Below, one piece after another: positions 10,087-18,878 of a DNA stretch of 64,000 bases. Positions within the stretch are counted from its first letter, which is position 1. Each line of letters starts with the position of its first letter. Under the pieces are notes generated by a model, which was not told the origin of the DNA, did no database searches, and was given only the letters and a program-made list of their open reading frames with translations. This DNA is from Prolixibacteraceae bacterium JC049 (GTDB lineage Bacteria; Bacteroidota; Bacteroidia; Bacteroidales; Prolixibacteraceae), in the NCBI GenBank assembly GCA_023369685.1, contig SACZ01000003.1:838330-902329 (forward strand), written 5' to 3'. The translations under genes were made by a program, and so were the position numbers.

Positions 10087-12465
10087 ATGAAAAAGCAATT
10101 AAGAGCTATCCTTAAAAATACCCAAAACCATTCCAAATCGTTTTGGGTTAGTTTAGTGGGCTTAACCGTTGCCATGTTGTCGGTATTCTATATCTACTCG
10201 TATGTATCGTTCGAAATGGGATACGACTCGTATCACGAAAATGCAGATCGCATATATCGTGTTAATGGTGATTTGATAGCTGTAGAAAACACAACTCGAC
10301 ATGCTAAGCTTGGTCCATTGTTGGGAGAGGGGTTGAAAAATGAATTTCCTGAAGTGGAACAGTTTGCCCGACTTAGTCTTTTTCATCAAAAAATTCTGTT
10401 CGAGTATGAAAACAAGATTTATGATGCTGAGGAAGCTTATCGAACAGACCAATCGGTTTTTGATGTTTTTTCTTTCCATTTTATTTTTGGACAGCCTGAT
10501 GGTGCATTAAAAGGACCCAATAAAATTGTAATAAATAGAAGTCTGTCAGAACGAATATTTGGACATGAAAATCCGGTAGGTAAATCATTAGTTCACAACA
10601 ATAATACTCTTACTGTAACAGGGGTAATTGCTGATGCTCCAGCGAACTCTCATCATAAGATGAATGTGCTCTTCTCTGTGCCTGATTTCGATTTGTCAAA
10701 GTTAGATGCCATGCGCTTGTCAGAAGGATATTGGATGCCTTCGGGATATGTATTTGTCATGCTAAAACCAAATGCAAAAATAGAATCGATAACCAATAAA
10801 TTTGAGCCATTTTATACCAAATATATGGCCATGTTTGGTAAGCGAATAAATACAAAGTTTAGTCCGGTTTTTACTCCATTGAAAGATTTGCATTTTTCAG
10901 GCCATATGAGTTACGACATGCCTAAAGGTAACAAGTCGTATTCCTATGTTCTAATTGTTGTTGCCTGTATTATCTTTCTGGTTGCATTGCTTAACTATGG
11001 ACACTTATTGGTGTTTAAATACATTTCTGATTCTAAAAATTTAGGAATTCGCAAGATTATAGGAGCTTCAGAAAAGAGTCTGTATTTCCGGTTTTTAATC
11101 GATTCGGTATTTTTTGTGGGAATGGCAACTTTTATGGCTTTGGCATTACTAAAAGCCACATTACCTTATTCAGAATATATTACAGCTATTGATCCACAGG
11201 CTTTATTCAATTGGAATGATATTCTGATTTTCTCGGTGTTAGTAATGGTTGTCATAGTCATACTGGCATCTGCTATTCCTTTTCTGTACCAGAATAGAAA
11301 GAAAGCGTTGGTTTTACTAAATGCGAAGAAGTCAAGTAATATCAAAGTAGAAGGATTAAGGTTTGGAAAGTCGGTAGCGGTAGTTCAGTTTATGCTTTCT
11401 ATTGTACTGATAATTGTAAGCATTGGCATAACAAAGCAGCTTAGTTTCATGATCCAAAAAGATATGGGATTTGATAAAGAGAATGTTGTTTTGGTTGAGA
11501 TTCCTTCGAATGAGGTTGAGGCTAAGAAAATAATTGCCTTTAAAAACGAACTGAGAAATAAAGCATCGATTGCCGGAACTTCTATCTCTACACATGCACC
11601 GGGCGAAATATTACTCAGCCGTCATTTTCAGTTTAAGCGAAATGGACAAGTGGTATCGAAAATTGTAAATGCCATTGGTATAGATTATGACTATTTATCG
11701 TTAATGGGGATGGAAATAAAGGTTGGGCGTAATTCCATTGAAGAATCTTCAGCTGATAATTCCAAGATATGGGTAAATGAGGCTTTCATGAATTTTTGCG
11801 GGTACAATGATAGTATTGTCGGAACTAAAATTGAAGGAGTTGAATTGGTGGGAGTTGTTAAAGATGCCTGTTTCAATTCATTACATAACCAGACGGAGCC
11901 ACTACTATTCTACATAGAATCCAATGCTTACGGATATGTAAATGTAAAATTGAATACAACTGATGCGAAACAAGGATTAGAAGACGTGGAGGCGTTGTGG
12001 AGAAGTTTCTTTGGCGACATTCCGTTTAACTATCATTTTCTGGAAAACAGGGTCGCAATGTTGTACGAGAACGATCAAAAGAAAAATATGCTCATGCAAT
12101 TGTTTGCTATTATCAGTATAATTCTTTCTGCAATGGGATTTCTTAATTTAGCTTCAATACTGAATAAACAACGCACTAAAGAGATTGGAATCCGTAAAGT
12201 GAACGGAGCAAGAATAACAGAAGTATTGGTGATGTTGAATGGTAACTTTATAAAATGGGTAATATTAGCATTTATCATTGCTAGTCCAATTGCCTACTTT
12301 GCCATGAGCAAGTGGCTCGAAAACTTTGCCTATAAAACGAGTTTAAGCTGGTGGATTTTTGCTTTAGCAGGAATCTTAGCCTTAGGAATTGCTTTGTTTA
12401 CTGTAACTTGGCAGAGCTGGCGTGCCGCTACACGCAACCCGGTGGAGGCGCTGAGGTATGAGTAG
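10087..12465 (+). CDS. FtsX/MacB-type ABC permease (array member 6)
   Basis: A 792-aa permease from the ATG at 10087 (MKKQLRAILKNTQ). The frame is open upstream to a TTG at 10042, but the ATG gives the usual spacing to TM1. The first-half motif is KNLGIRKIIGAS and the second, near residue 696, is RTKEIGIRKVNGAR. From 12169 to the stop it shares an almost unbroken block with the previous gene. It ends the first run of permeases: a 196-bp gap without a clear terminator separates it from the serine hydrolase. Confidence 0.9.
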   Translation: MKKQLRAILKNTQNHSKSFWVSLVGLTVAMLSVFYIYSYVSFEMGYDSYHENADRIYRVNGDLIAVENTTRHAKLGPLLGEGLKNEFPEVEQFARLSLFHQKILFEYENKIYDAEEAYRTDQSVFDVFSFHFIFGQPDGALKGPNKIVINRSLSERIFGHENPVGKSLVHNNNTLTVTGVIADAPANSHHKMNVLFSVPDFDLSKLDAMRLSEGYWMPSGYVFVMLKPNAKIESITNKFEPFYTKYMAMFGKRINTKFSPVFTPLKDLHFSGHMSYDMPKGNKSYSYVLIVVACIIFLVALLNYGHLLVFKYISDSKNLGIRKIIGASEKSLYFRFLIDSVFFVGMATFMALALLKATLPYSEYITAIDPQALFNWNDILIFSVLVMVVIVILASAIPFLYQNRKKALVLLNAKKSSNIKVEGLRFGKSVAVVQFMLSIVLIIVSIGITKQLSFMIQKDMGFDKENVVLVEIPSNEVEAKKIIAFKNELRNKASIAGTSISTHAPGEILLSRHFQFKRNGQVVSKIVNAIGIDYDYLSLMGMEIKVGRNSIEESSADNSKIWVNEAFMNFCGYNDSIVGTKIEGVELVGVVKDACFNSLHNQTEPLLFYIESNAYGYVNVKLNTTDAKQGLEDVEALWRSFFGDIPFNYHFLENRVAMLYENDQKKNMLMQLFAIISIILSAMGFLNLASILNKQRTKEIGIRKVNGARITEVLVMLNGNFIKWVILAFIIASPIAYFAMSKWLENFAYKTSLSWWIFALAGILALGIALFTVTWQSWRAATRNPVEALRYE
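12169..12465 (+). repeat. 3' block shared with 9684-9980 (copy 2)
   Basis: Second copy of the 297-bp block that forms the 3' end of two neighbouring permease genes. The block is about 94 percent identical by hand count, while the upstream parts of the two genes are strongly diverged. Confidence 0.85.
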
Positions 12466-12661
12466 GTAGAAACTTTTGAAGCATAGCAAAAGAGGTATTG
12501 AAATAGAGAAATGAATGGGGATATCGCAGAGCGATTATGTAGTGGAATAATTTAAAATGGAAAATTAAGCAAAGCAAATAGTAGAGACTTTGCATGTTGG
12601 GCAGGAAAGAGGTTGAGAACAATAGAAATTTTTGGAACGAATTAATATAAAAAATACTGTC

Positions 12662-15163
12662 ATGACAAAATTTATTAAAACGGTTCTAATTCTTTTTGTT
12701 TTTAGTGTTATTATAGTTCCGGTTTATGCTCAGCAAAACCGATGTGTGGATATTCCACAGCTGAAGAATATTCAAATCGATAGCGATAGTAGAGATTGGC
12801 CAGATGATGCTTTTCAGGTACAACTATTGGCTAATCCCGATGGCCAGTTTAAGCACCCCGACGATTTTGATGTGAAAGTTAAATTGGGTTGGGATAAGAA
12901 AGGCTTACTGGTTCTTGTTACAGTGCAGGACGATAAAATTGTGGAGCATCCCGATGCGATGAAATATTGGAGTTACGATTCTTTCAATCTTATAATGACT
13001 CCCAGTAAGAGTTCTGCTGAAATCATTCAACTAAATGTTAGCCCTGGAGCCTCTGCCAATTATCCAGAATTGAGGTATTATGTATTCGACGATCGTGTTG
13101 AACTGAAAAAATCTCCCGTAAAGATTGAGGCTAACAGAAAGAAAACGCAGGCTGGGTATCTCCTGGAAATGCGTTTGCCATGGGAAAGTCTTTCTATTGT
13201 TCCTAAAATGGGCTCTAAGTTTGCACTACAAATGTATGCCACCGACTCCGATTCGAAACAGAATGGGTTTCACATTCCATGGTACCCAAAATTTGGAGCT
13301 CAGGAAAATCCAAGTTTGATGTATGAGGTTTGCCTTTCAAAGAAAGCCAGCCGTTTTGAAAACATAATAGCAACAGCTAAGATCAAAAAAATGAGGCAAA
13401 GGGAAATCAGTATTATTGCAGATGAGTCGTTTAATGGTAGCAGTATACGGATTTTCAATGCCAACGGAACGGTTGCCGAAAGTACTCTGGCATTAAACCA
13501 AGGGCGAGTAAGTTCTAAGATTTTGATCCCTTTTCCTAAATTAGGAGAAACAGATCAGCCTTTAAAAGCAGAGATTGCCGGAAAACATGTTGTCTCTATA
13601 AAAGGTCCGAATATAAATAAAATACGTGCCGAAGAATTTATAAAAGCAGAACTGAAGTTTGAAAACTGGATTTTCAACACACCTTCATTTCCTAAATGCG
13701 ATTTTGAAAAATCGTATTATATGGAAGATTTAGTCGGGCCATATTCAATAGAAACGAAATTTTATAACCAGCATTTCGACGAGGTTACTAAAGCCGAAAA
13801 AGATGGACGGTATGGAGCCATCGTAAAAGTAATACCCAAATATGGGCAGCCACTTCTTCGCTTTTTCAATTTGTATAAATATCCTCAGAACTTCCAGTGG
13901 TGGAATGCTAAAATCGATTCACCCCAAAAATTGTTTGGCGGCTTAGGGCTCGATTCATCATTGGTTCGCTCACAGGCAGATATAATTGCAGAATTCTGTA
14001 GTTGGAGACTTATGCAGGATTTCAATAATGAGTCAATGGGAAGCCTTCTGTTGGCCAACCTTTCAAACACTTCTGCTGATTCAGAAAAGCAGAGTTTTAG
14101 AAAACTGATGACGAAAGATAAGGAATGGTGGCTTCAGTTGAAACGTAAATATTATGGGCATGATGCAAAATATTCGACTTCTTTTGCTTGTCCTAAAATT
14201 GATTCAGAACTTAATGCTACCGTTTTACGAGAAGGAACGCCTGTAGAGGCAGGTATAAAGCGTGGGAATGTATCGAAAGTAGACTCTATTTGTAAAGTAT
14301 GGGCGGCTGATACCGATCAGGCTTTTTCGGTTTTGCTGGCTAAGGATGGTGTGATTTATTTTCACAACGCTTATGGCAGTCGCAATGGCAAGCCAATGAC
14401 TATTGATACCCAAAGCTGGATGGCATCTATTACAAAATTGCTTTCAGGAACACTTATGATGATGATGGTAGATCAGGGCTACGTTAATCTGGATGATCCG
14501 GTTGAGAAATTTCTTCCTACGTTTGAGAATGCAGCGACTGAAAAAAAGCTAACTGTTCGAAATCTTTATAATCATACCAATGGATTGCTTTATGGCTATG
14601 GAGATAACAACAACGATTTGGAAGGAATAATAGGAGCCTTGTATCCACATCTCAATATTGGTGAAGAATACCAGTATAACGGTTGTGGTTTTGGACTGGG
14701 AGGAAAAATTATCGAGATAATTAGCGGAGAAACAATTCCTGATTTTTATAAAAAGCATCTTTTAGATCCTTTAAACTGTAAAAGCACAAAGGTGTGGGGA
14801 ACAGCTGGTGATGCTAATAGTACAACCATGGATATGGCAAAAATTGCACAGATGTTGCTGAATAAAGGAGCATATGGAAATAAACGTTTCTTTAGTGAAG
14901 AAACTTTCCAACAGATGCTTCCCATCAATTTGTCGAAGCAGATTGGTAAAAATACTATTCGAAGTTACGGTGTTGGAACAAAATTGTTCGATCGCGAAGG
15001 TTTTGGTAAAGGAACTTTTGGTCACACAGCTGCGTCTTTTGCCACTTTACGTATCGATCCGGAAAATAAGTTGATCGTGATTATGAATAGAAATCGGGGA
15101 GGCTCAAATTTCGAGAAATATCATCCTCAATTCATCGATGCAGTTATTGAAGGGGTAAAATAG
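12662..15163 (+). CDS. exported CBM9-like plus class C beta-lactamase-fold serine hydrolase
   Basis: An 833-aa exported protein. The ATG at 12662 (MTKFIKTVLILFVFS) starts a clear signal peptide ending VYAQ; the frame is also open to a TTG at 12632. Residues about 30-240 resemble the CBM9-like sugar-binding fold (DSRDWPDDAF, DVKVKLGWDKKGLLVLVTVQD, WESL). Residues about 550-833 are a beta-lactamase/serine-hydrolase domain with S-x-x-K as SITK, nucleophile Ser589. The second motif, usually Y-x-N, reads YNG, and the HxG-like motif is HTA, so both downstream motifs deviate. It is probably a periplasmic peptidase or esterase acting on wall, peptide or glycan material; substrate unknown. It lies inside the permease array, 53 bp before the propeller protein. 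Confidence 0.8.
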   Translation: MTKFIKTVLILFVFSVIIVPVYAQQNRCVDIPQLKNIQIDSDSRDWPDDAFQVQLLANPDGQFKHPDDFDVKVKLGWDKKGLLVLVTVQDDKIVEHPDAMKYWSYDSFNLIMTPSKSSAEIIQLNVSPGASANYPELRYYVFDDRVELKKSPVKIEANRKKTQAGYLLEMRLPWESLSIVPKMGSKFALQMYATDSDSKQNGFHIPWYPKFGAQENPSLMYEVCLSKKASRFENIIATAKIKKMRQREISIIADESFNGSSIRIFNANGTVAESTLALNQGRVSSKILIPFPKLGETDQPLKAEIAGKHVVSIKGPNINKIRAEEFIKAELKFENWIFNTPSFPKCDFEKSYYMEDLVGPYSIETKFYNQHFDEVTKAEKDGRYGAIVKVIPKYGQPLLRFFNLYKYPQNFQWWNAKIDSPQKLFGGLGLDSSLVRSQADIIAEFCSWRLMQDFNNESMGSLLLANLSNTSADSEKQSFRKLMTKDKEWWLQLKRKYYGHDAKYSTSFACPKIDSELNATVLREGTPVEAGIKRGNVSKVDSICKVWAADTDQAFSVLLAKDGVIYFHNAYGSRNGKPMTIDTQSWMASITKLLSGTLMMMMVDQGYVNLDDPVEKFLPTFENAATEKKLTVRNLYNHTNGLLYGYGDNNNDLEGIIGALYPHLNIGEEYQYNGCGFGLGGKIIEIISGETIPDFYKKHLLDPLNCKSTKVWGTAGDANSTTMDMAKIAQMLLNKGAYGNKRFFSEETFQQMLPINLSKQIGKNTIRSYGVGTKLFDREGFGKGTFGHTAASFATLRIDPENKLIVIMNRNRGGSNFEKYHPQFIDAVIEGVK

Positions 15164-15216
15164 AGTTGCTGTATAGACAATTCTTCTTTATGAAAACCAA
15201 TAAGCATTGAATAGTT

Positions 15217-16161
15217 ATGAGAACATTAGCATTATTAATCATTTTTGTGTCGATTGCGTGTCTATCTAAAGGACAGAAATTCATTGATCTATATGGAGAC
15301 TATTTAGGGCAAACTCCTCCTGGAGAGATCCCGGAAGTTTTTGCAAAAGGAATTATATCAACCGAAAGATTAGAGCACAGCGCGGCTATTTTTTCTAATG
15401 ATGGAAACGAGGTTTACTGGAAGAGTGAAAAACTCTGGTTTATGAAACGCATAGATAACCGTTGGACGAAACCTGCAATATTTGCCCCTATGGGCGATAG
15501 TCTGCATTATGGCTCTCCATTCCTTACGTCAGAAGGGGATCAAATCTATTTCATTGCAGAAGGTAAGCAAACATCAAAGGTTGGCATACCAGAAAATAGC
15601 TGGATAAGATATACTAACCTGGATATTTGGTTGACGGAACGGAAAGGAAAAGAGTGGGGATATCCTAAGAGCATTAGTCCAGTTATTAATTCCAACTTTA
15701 TGGAAGCACAAGTGTCTGTAACTAACGATGGAACGATCTATTTTTTAGGTTACCTGGATGGAGTTAAAGGAGAGTGTGGAATATTTCGATCGAAATTAAA
15801 AGATGGGAAATACTTGAAACCTGAACCATTGCCTGAGTCTATTAATTCTAAGTCACAAGATTGGACACCATTTATAGCTCCAGACGAGAGTTATCTGATT
15901 TGGTCATCTTACCGAAGTGGACAGTATGGAGCTGGCGATTTGTATATTAGCTTTCATAATTTGAAGGACGATACTTGGTCTGAAGCGATTAACATGGGAG
16001 CAACAATTAATACCTGGTCACAGGAGCGTCTTCCAGCGGTAAGTCCAGATGGAAAGTATCTGTTCTTTACTCGTTGGACACAGGAAAACAATCATGATGT
16101 TTATTGGGTGAGCTCCAAAATTATTGAAAAGCTGAGGAAAGAATATAATGCTAAAAAGTAA
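15217..16161 (+). CDS. exported WD40-like (PD40/TolB-type) beta-propeller protein
   Basis: A 314-aa protein with a signal peptide (MRTLALLIIFVSIACLSKGQ). The rest is a run of PD40-type blades with the recurring pattern of an aromatic, SPDG or NDG turn, then Y-F/Y-W: FSNDGNEVYW, LTSEGDQIYFI, VTNDGTIYFL, APDESYLIWSS, VSPDGKYLFFT. Such propellers bind protein or peptide partners in the periplasm or at the outer membrane. It follows the serine hydrolase by 53 bp in the same direction, so they probably form one transcript. No enzymatic motif is seen. An alternative reading is a TolB-like domain with no transport role. Confidence 0.8.
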   Translation: MRTLALLIIFVSIACLSKGQKFIDLYGDYLGQTPPGEIPEVFAKGIISTERLEHSAAIFSNDGNEVYWKSEKLWFMKRIDNRWTKPAIFAPMGDSLHYGSPFLTSEGDQIYFIAEGKQTSKVGIPENSWIRYTNLDIWLTERKGKEWGYPKSISPVINSNFMEAQVSVTNDGTIYFLGYLDGVKGECGIFRSKLKDGKYLKPEPLPESINSKSQDWTPFIAPDESYLIWSSYRSGQYGAGDLYISFHNLKDDTWSEAINMGATINTWSQERLPAVSPDGKYLFFTRWTQENNHDVYWVSSKIIEKLRKEYNAKK

Positions 16162-16479
16162 CTGTTTTGTTAGCGTATTAGTTTGTGAAATATAATAGGC
16201 ATAGCTTAGAGCGCTGTTTGAAAAATAAACATGAGATGTTAAAAAATCACACAGAAGTTGGTAGTGTGGGTCTTAATAAGTGGAAGAATATTAGGTAAAT
16301 ATGATAATAGGTATGGCAATTGCTGTAACAGAATAAAAGATCGCAAAAAAACAATATACAGAACCAGATGAATCGAACATTGATTTATTTTGAATGATCG
16401 TAACAGATCAGAATGGATGGATTGATGGGAGTAAATGAATGGGAATATTGTAACCATTCACGAATTAAAATTTTTACAA
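16162..16479 (+). other. intergenic gap, nothing recognised
   Basis: 318 bp between the propeller gene and the next permease. I found no convincing gene, hairpin terminator or repeat. The permease frame is open back to an ATG at 16435, so part of the gap could be coding if that start is used. Confidence 0.5.
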
Positions 16480-18873
16480 ATGAACTTTAGATCGAATTAT
16501 TTAACGTTTGCCCTGCGGAGCCTTAAATTTAAGGGTGGGCATACGATTATTAATCTATTGGGACTTATGATTGGAATTACCGCATTTGTTCTTATCGCCC
16601 TGTGGATTAATACCGAATTATCATTTGATGGTTTTCACAAATCATCGGAGCAACTCTACCGAGTTGACTACAAACTTTACGAAGAAGATGTGTTGGAGAC
16701 GCACTCTGCAGCAGCCGTTCCTATTATTGGCCCTTTGTTAAAGAAAACGTACCCTGAAGTACAAGAGTATACCCGTTTTAATAAGGTTAACGGGGTTATT
16801 CGGTATAAGGACACGTTTTTTAAAGAGAAGGATATTCTGTTTGCGGATAATAACTTCTTGAGATTATTCGCTTTCCCATTGAAAGATGGAGTTAAGCCGG
16901 ATAATTTGTTGGATATAAATAAGGTAATTGTGTCTGAAGATGCCGCCAAACGCTATTTTAGCCAGGAAGATCCGGTAGGGAAAACCATTACATTGAATGG
17001 AGGACAGAAATATTATGTGAGTGCTGTTGCAAAACAAGCTCCCGAGAATTCTCATATTCAGTTCGACTTTCTCTTTTCGTATGAAAACCTGATTAAACGA
17101 GGTCGATGGTTTGATAATGGATGGTTTGGCGCCAGCTTTTACACCTATGTAAAAGTAGCTCCGGGAACTAATATCAAACAATTGCAGGCCAAAGTGCCAG
17201 CAATAGTCGAAGAGCATTTAGGCGACTTTATGAAGAGAGCTCAATTCTTAACCGAATTTGAGTTTACCGCACTTAAAGATATTCACTTACGGTCCAACTT
17301 ACAGAATGAGTTAGGTGTCAATGGAAGTATCTACTATGTTCGCTTTATGGCCATCATTGCTATTTTGGTATTGTTTATTGCATTCATCAATTACATCAAT
17401 TTAGCTACTGCGCGAATATTTGAAAGAGCAGCAGAAGTAGGTGTTCGAAAAGTGTTGGGGGCATTGAGAGTGCATTTGTTATGGCAGTTTCTAACCGAAT
17501 CGTTGTTGGTAAATATTGGTGCAGTTGCAGTAAGTATCGGACTAATTTTAATCGGATTGCCCATATTTAGAGAGTTGATAAATAGTCCGGTGTATGTATC
17601 AATCGGTCTGTTTTCTGCAATTATTTGCGGAGTGTTTATTGTAAGTGTAATTACAACCGGGTTATTTCCGTCGTGGTATGTGTCGCGATTAAATGCCAGT
17701 AAGGTGTTGCGATCGAAAGGAAGTGTTGGCTCTAAGCGAATGACACGTTTTAGAAGTGGAATGTTGGTGATGCAATTTGCCATTTCTATTATCCTGATCA
17801 TAGGAACTATCGTCATAAATAGGCAAATGAACTTCATGAAGGTGCAAAACCTGGGAGTAAATATCGACCAAATGTTAGTGGTTCAAGGACCGCAAACTTC
17901 AGGAATAAAACCCAATCAAGTTGCTGCTTTTAGAGCAGAAATGGCACGTATTCCACAAGTTCAGGGTGTTGCTGTTTCAACCAATATTCCAGGAGAAGAG
18001 GTTCGAAACCAACCTGTTTATGGAAAAGTAATAAGTGGGGTTAATACCGAAAAGAAAATTCGGATGATAGGTATCGATAGCTATTTTATGGAAACTTATC
18101 AGTTGAAGCTATTGGCAGGGCGTAACTTTGATACCGATCACTCTACAAAAGTAGATGAGTTGATTTTGAATGAATCGGCTTTGGCATATATGGGATTTAA
18201 AGATGCCGAAGATGCTATAGGAAAAGAACTGTCAAGTGGGGAGAGAAAAGCGCGAATTATTGGGGTAGTAAACGATTACAACCAAAAGTCGTTGAAAGAG
18301 CTGCCTCCACCAATGTTGTTCAGTAATTTTGTATGGGGAAGGTACTATTCCATTAAGGTAAAAAGTGCAGATGTTCCTAAGGTAATACCACAATTGAAGA
18401 AAGAATGGGAAGCCAGTTTTGCAGGCAATCCATTGAACTATTTCTTTTTAGACGATCATTTCGATGCCCAGTATAAAAGCGATTATCAGTTTGGGAACAT
18501 GTTTCTGTTTTTCTCAGTGTTAGCTGTTGTTATTGCTTGTATGGGATTGTTTGGCCTGTCGGCTTATGCAACATCTAAAAGAATAAAAGAAATAGGAGTA
18601 AGAAAAGTAAATGGAGCCAGAGTTGATGAAATTCTATTATTGCTGAATAAGGATTTCATGTTACATGTTTTGGTGGCATTTGTTATTGCTGTTCCGGTAG
18701 GAATGTATGTCATGCAAATCTGGCTTGAAGAATTTGCCTATCGCACCTCGTTAAGCTGGTGGATATTCGGAATTGCCGGATTTGTAGCAGCATTGATTTC
18801 TTTTGCTACTGTGAGTTGGCAGAGTTGGAAGGCTGCAACACGAAATCCGGTTGAAGCCATTCGGTATGAGTAA
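16480..18873 (+). CDS. FtsX/MacB-type ABC permease (array member 7)
   Basis: A 797-aa permease from the ATG at 16480 (MNFRSNYLTFALRSLK); an upstream in-frame ATG at 16435 would add 15 residues. Unlike most of its neighbours it keeps a good coupling motif in both halves: AAEVGVRKVLGAL near 325 and RIKEIGVRKVNGAR near 701. The second half reads LLLLNKDFMLHVLVAF instead of the usual KW, and the tail is SWKAATRNPVEAIRYE. It ends the left block and converges on the histidine kinase with only 5 bp between the stop codons. A terminator-like hairpin for it lies inside the kinase 3' end. Confidence 0.9.
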   Translation: MNFRSNYLTFALRSLKFKGGHTIINLLGLMIGITAFVLIALWINTELSFDGFHKSSEQLYRVDYKLYEEDVLETHSAAAVPIIGPLLKKTYPEVQEYTRFNKVNGVIRYKDTFFKEKDILFADNNFLRLFAFPLKDGVKPDNLLDINKVIVSEDAAKRYFSQEDPVGKTITLNGGQKYYVSAVAKQAPENSHIQFDFLFSYENLIKRGRWFDNGWFGASFYTYVKVAPGTNIKQLQAKVPAIVEEHLGDFMKRAQFLTEFEFTALKDIHLRSNLQNELGVNGSIYYVRFMAIIAILVLFIAFINYINLATARIFERAAEVGVRKVLGALRVHLLWQFLTESLLVNIGAVAVSIGLILIGLPIFRELINSPVYVSIGLFSAIICGVFIVSVITTGLFPSWYVSRLNASKVLRSKGSVGSKRMTRFRSGMLVMQFAISIILIIGTIVINRQMNFMKVQNLGVNIDQMLVVQGPQTSGIKPNQVAAFRAEMARIPQVQGVAVSTNIPGEEVRNQPVYGKVISGVNTEKKIRMIGIDSYFMETYQLKLLAGRNFDTDHSTKVDELILNESALAYMGFKDAEDAIGKELSSGERKARIIGVVNDYNQKSLKELPPPMLFSNFVWGRYYSIKVKSADVPKVIPQLKKEWEASFAGNPLNYFFLDDHFDAQYKSDYQFGNMFLFFSVLAVVIACMGLFGLSAYATSKRIKEIGVRKVNGARVDEILLLLNKDFMLHVLVAFVIAVPVGMYVMQIWLEEFAYRTSLSWWIFGIAGFVAALISFATVSWQSWKAATRNPVEAIRYE

Positions 18874-18878
18874 CTAAG

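Noticed and set aside
16162-16479. Promoter boxes of the TAnnTTTG type before permease 7
   Set aside because: Only near matches (TATTTTG, TAGTTTG) with wrong spacing; not better than chance in AT-rich DNA.
17391-17837. 148-codon minus-strand frame inside permease 7
   Set aside because: Shadow of a well-supported permease; no domain.
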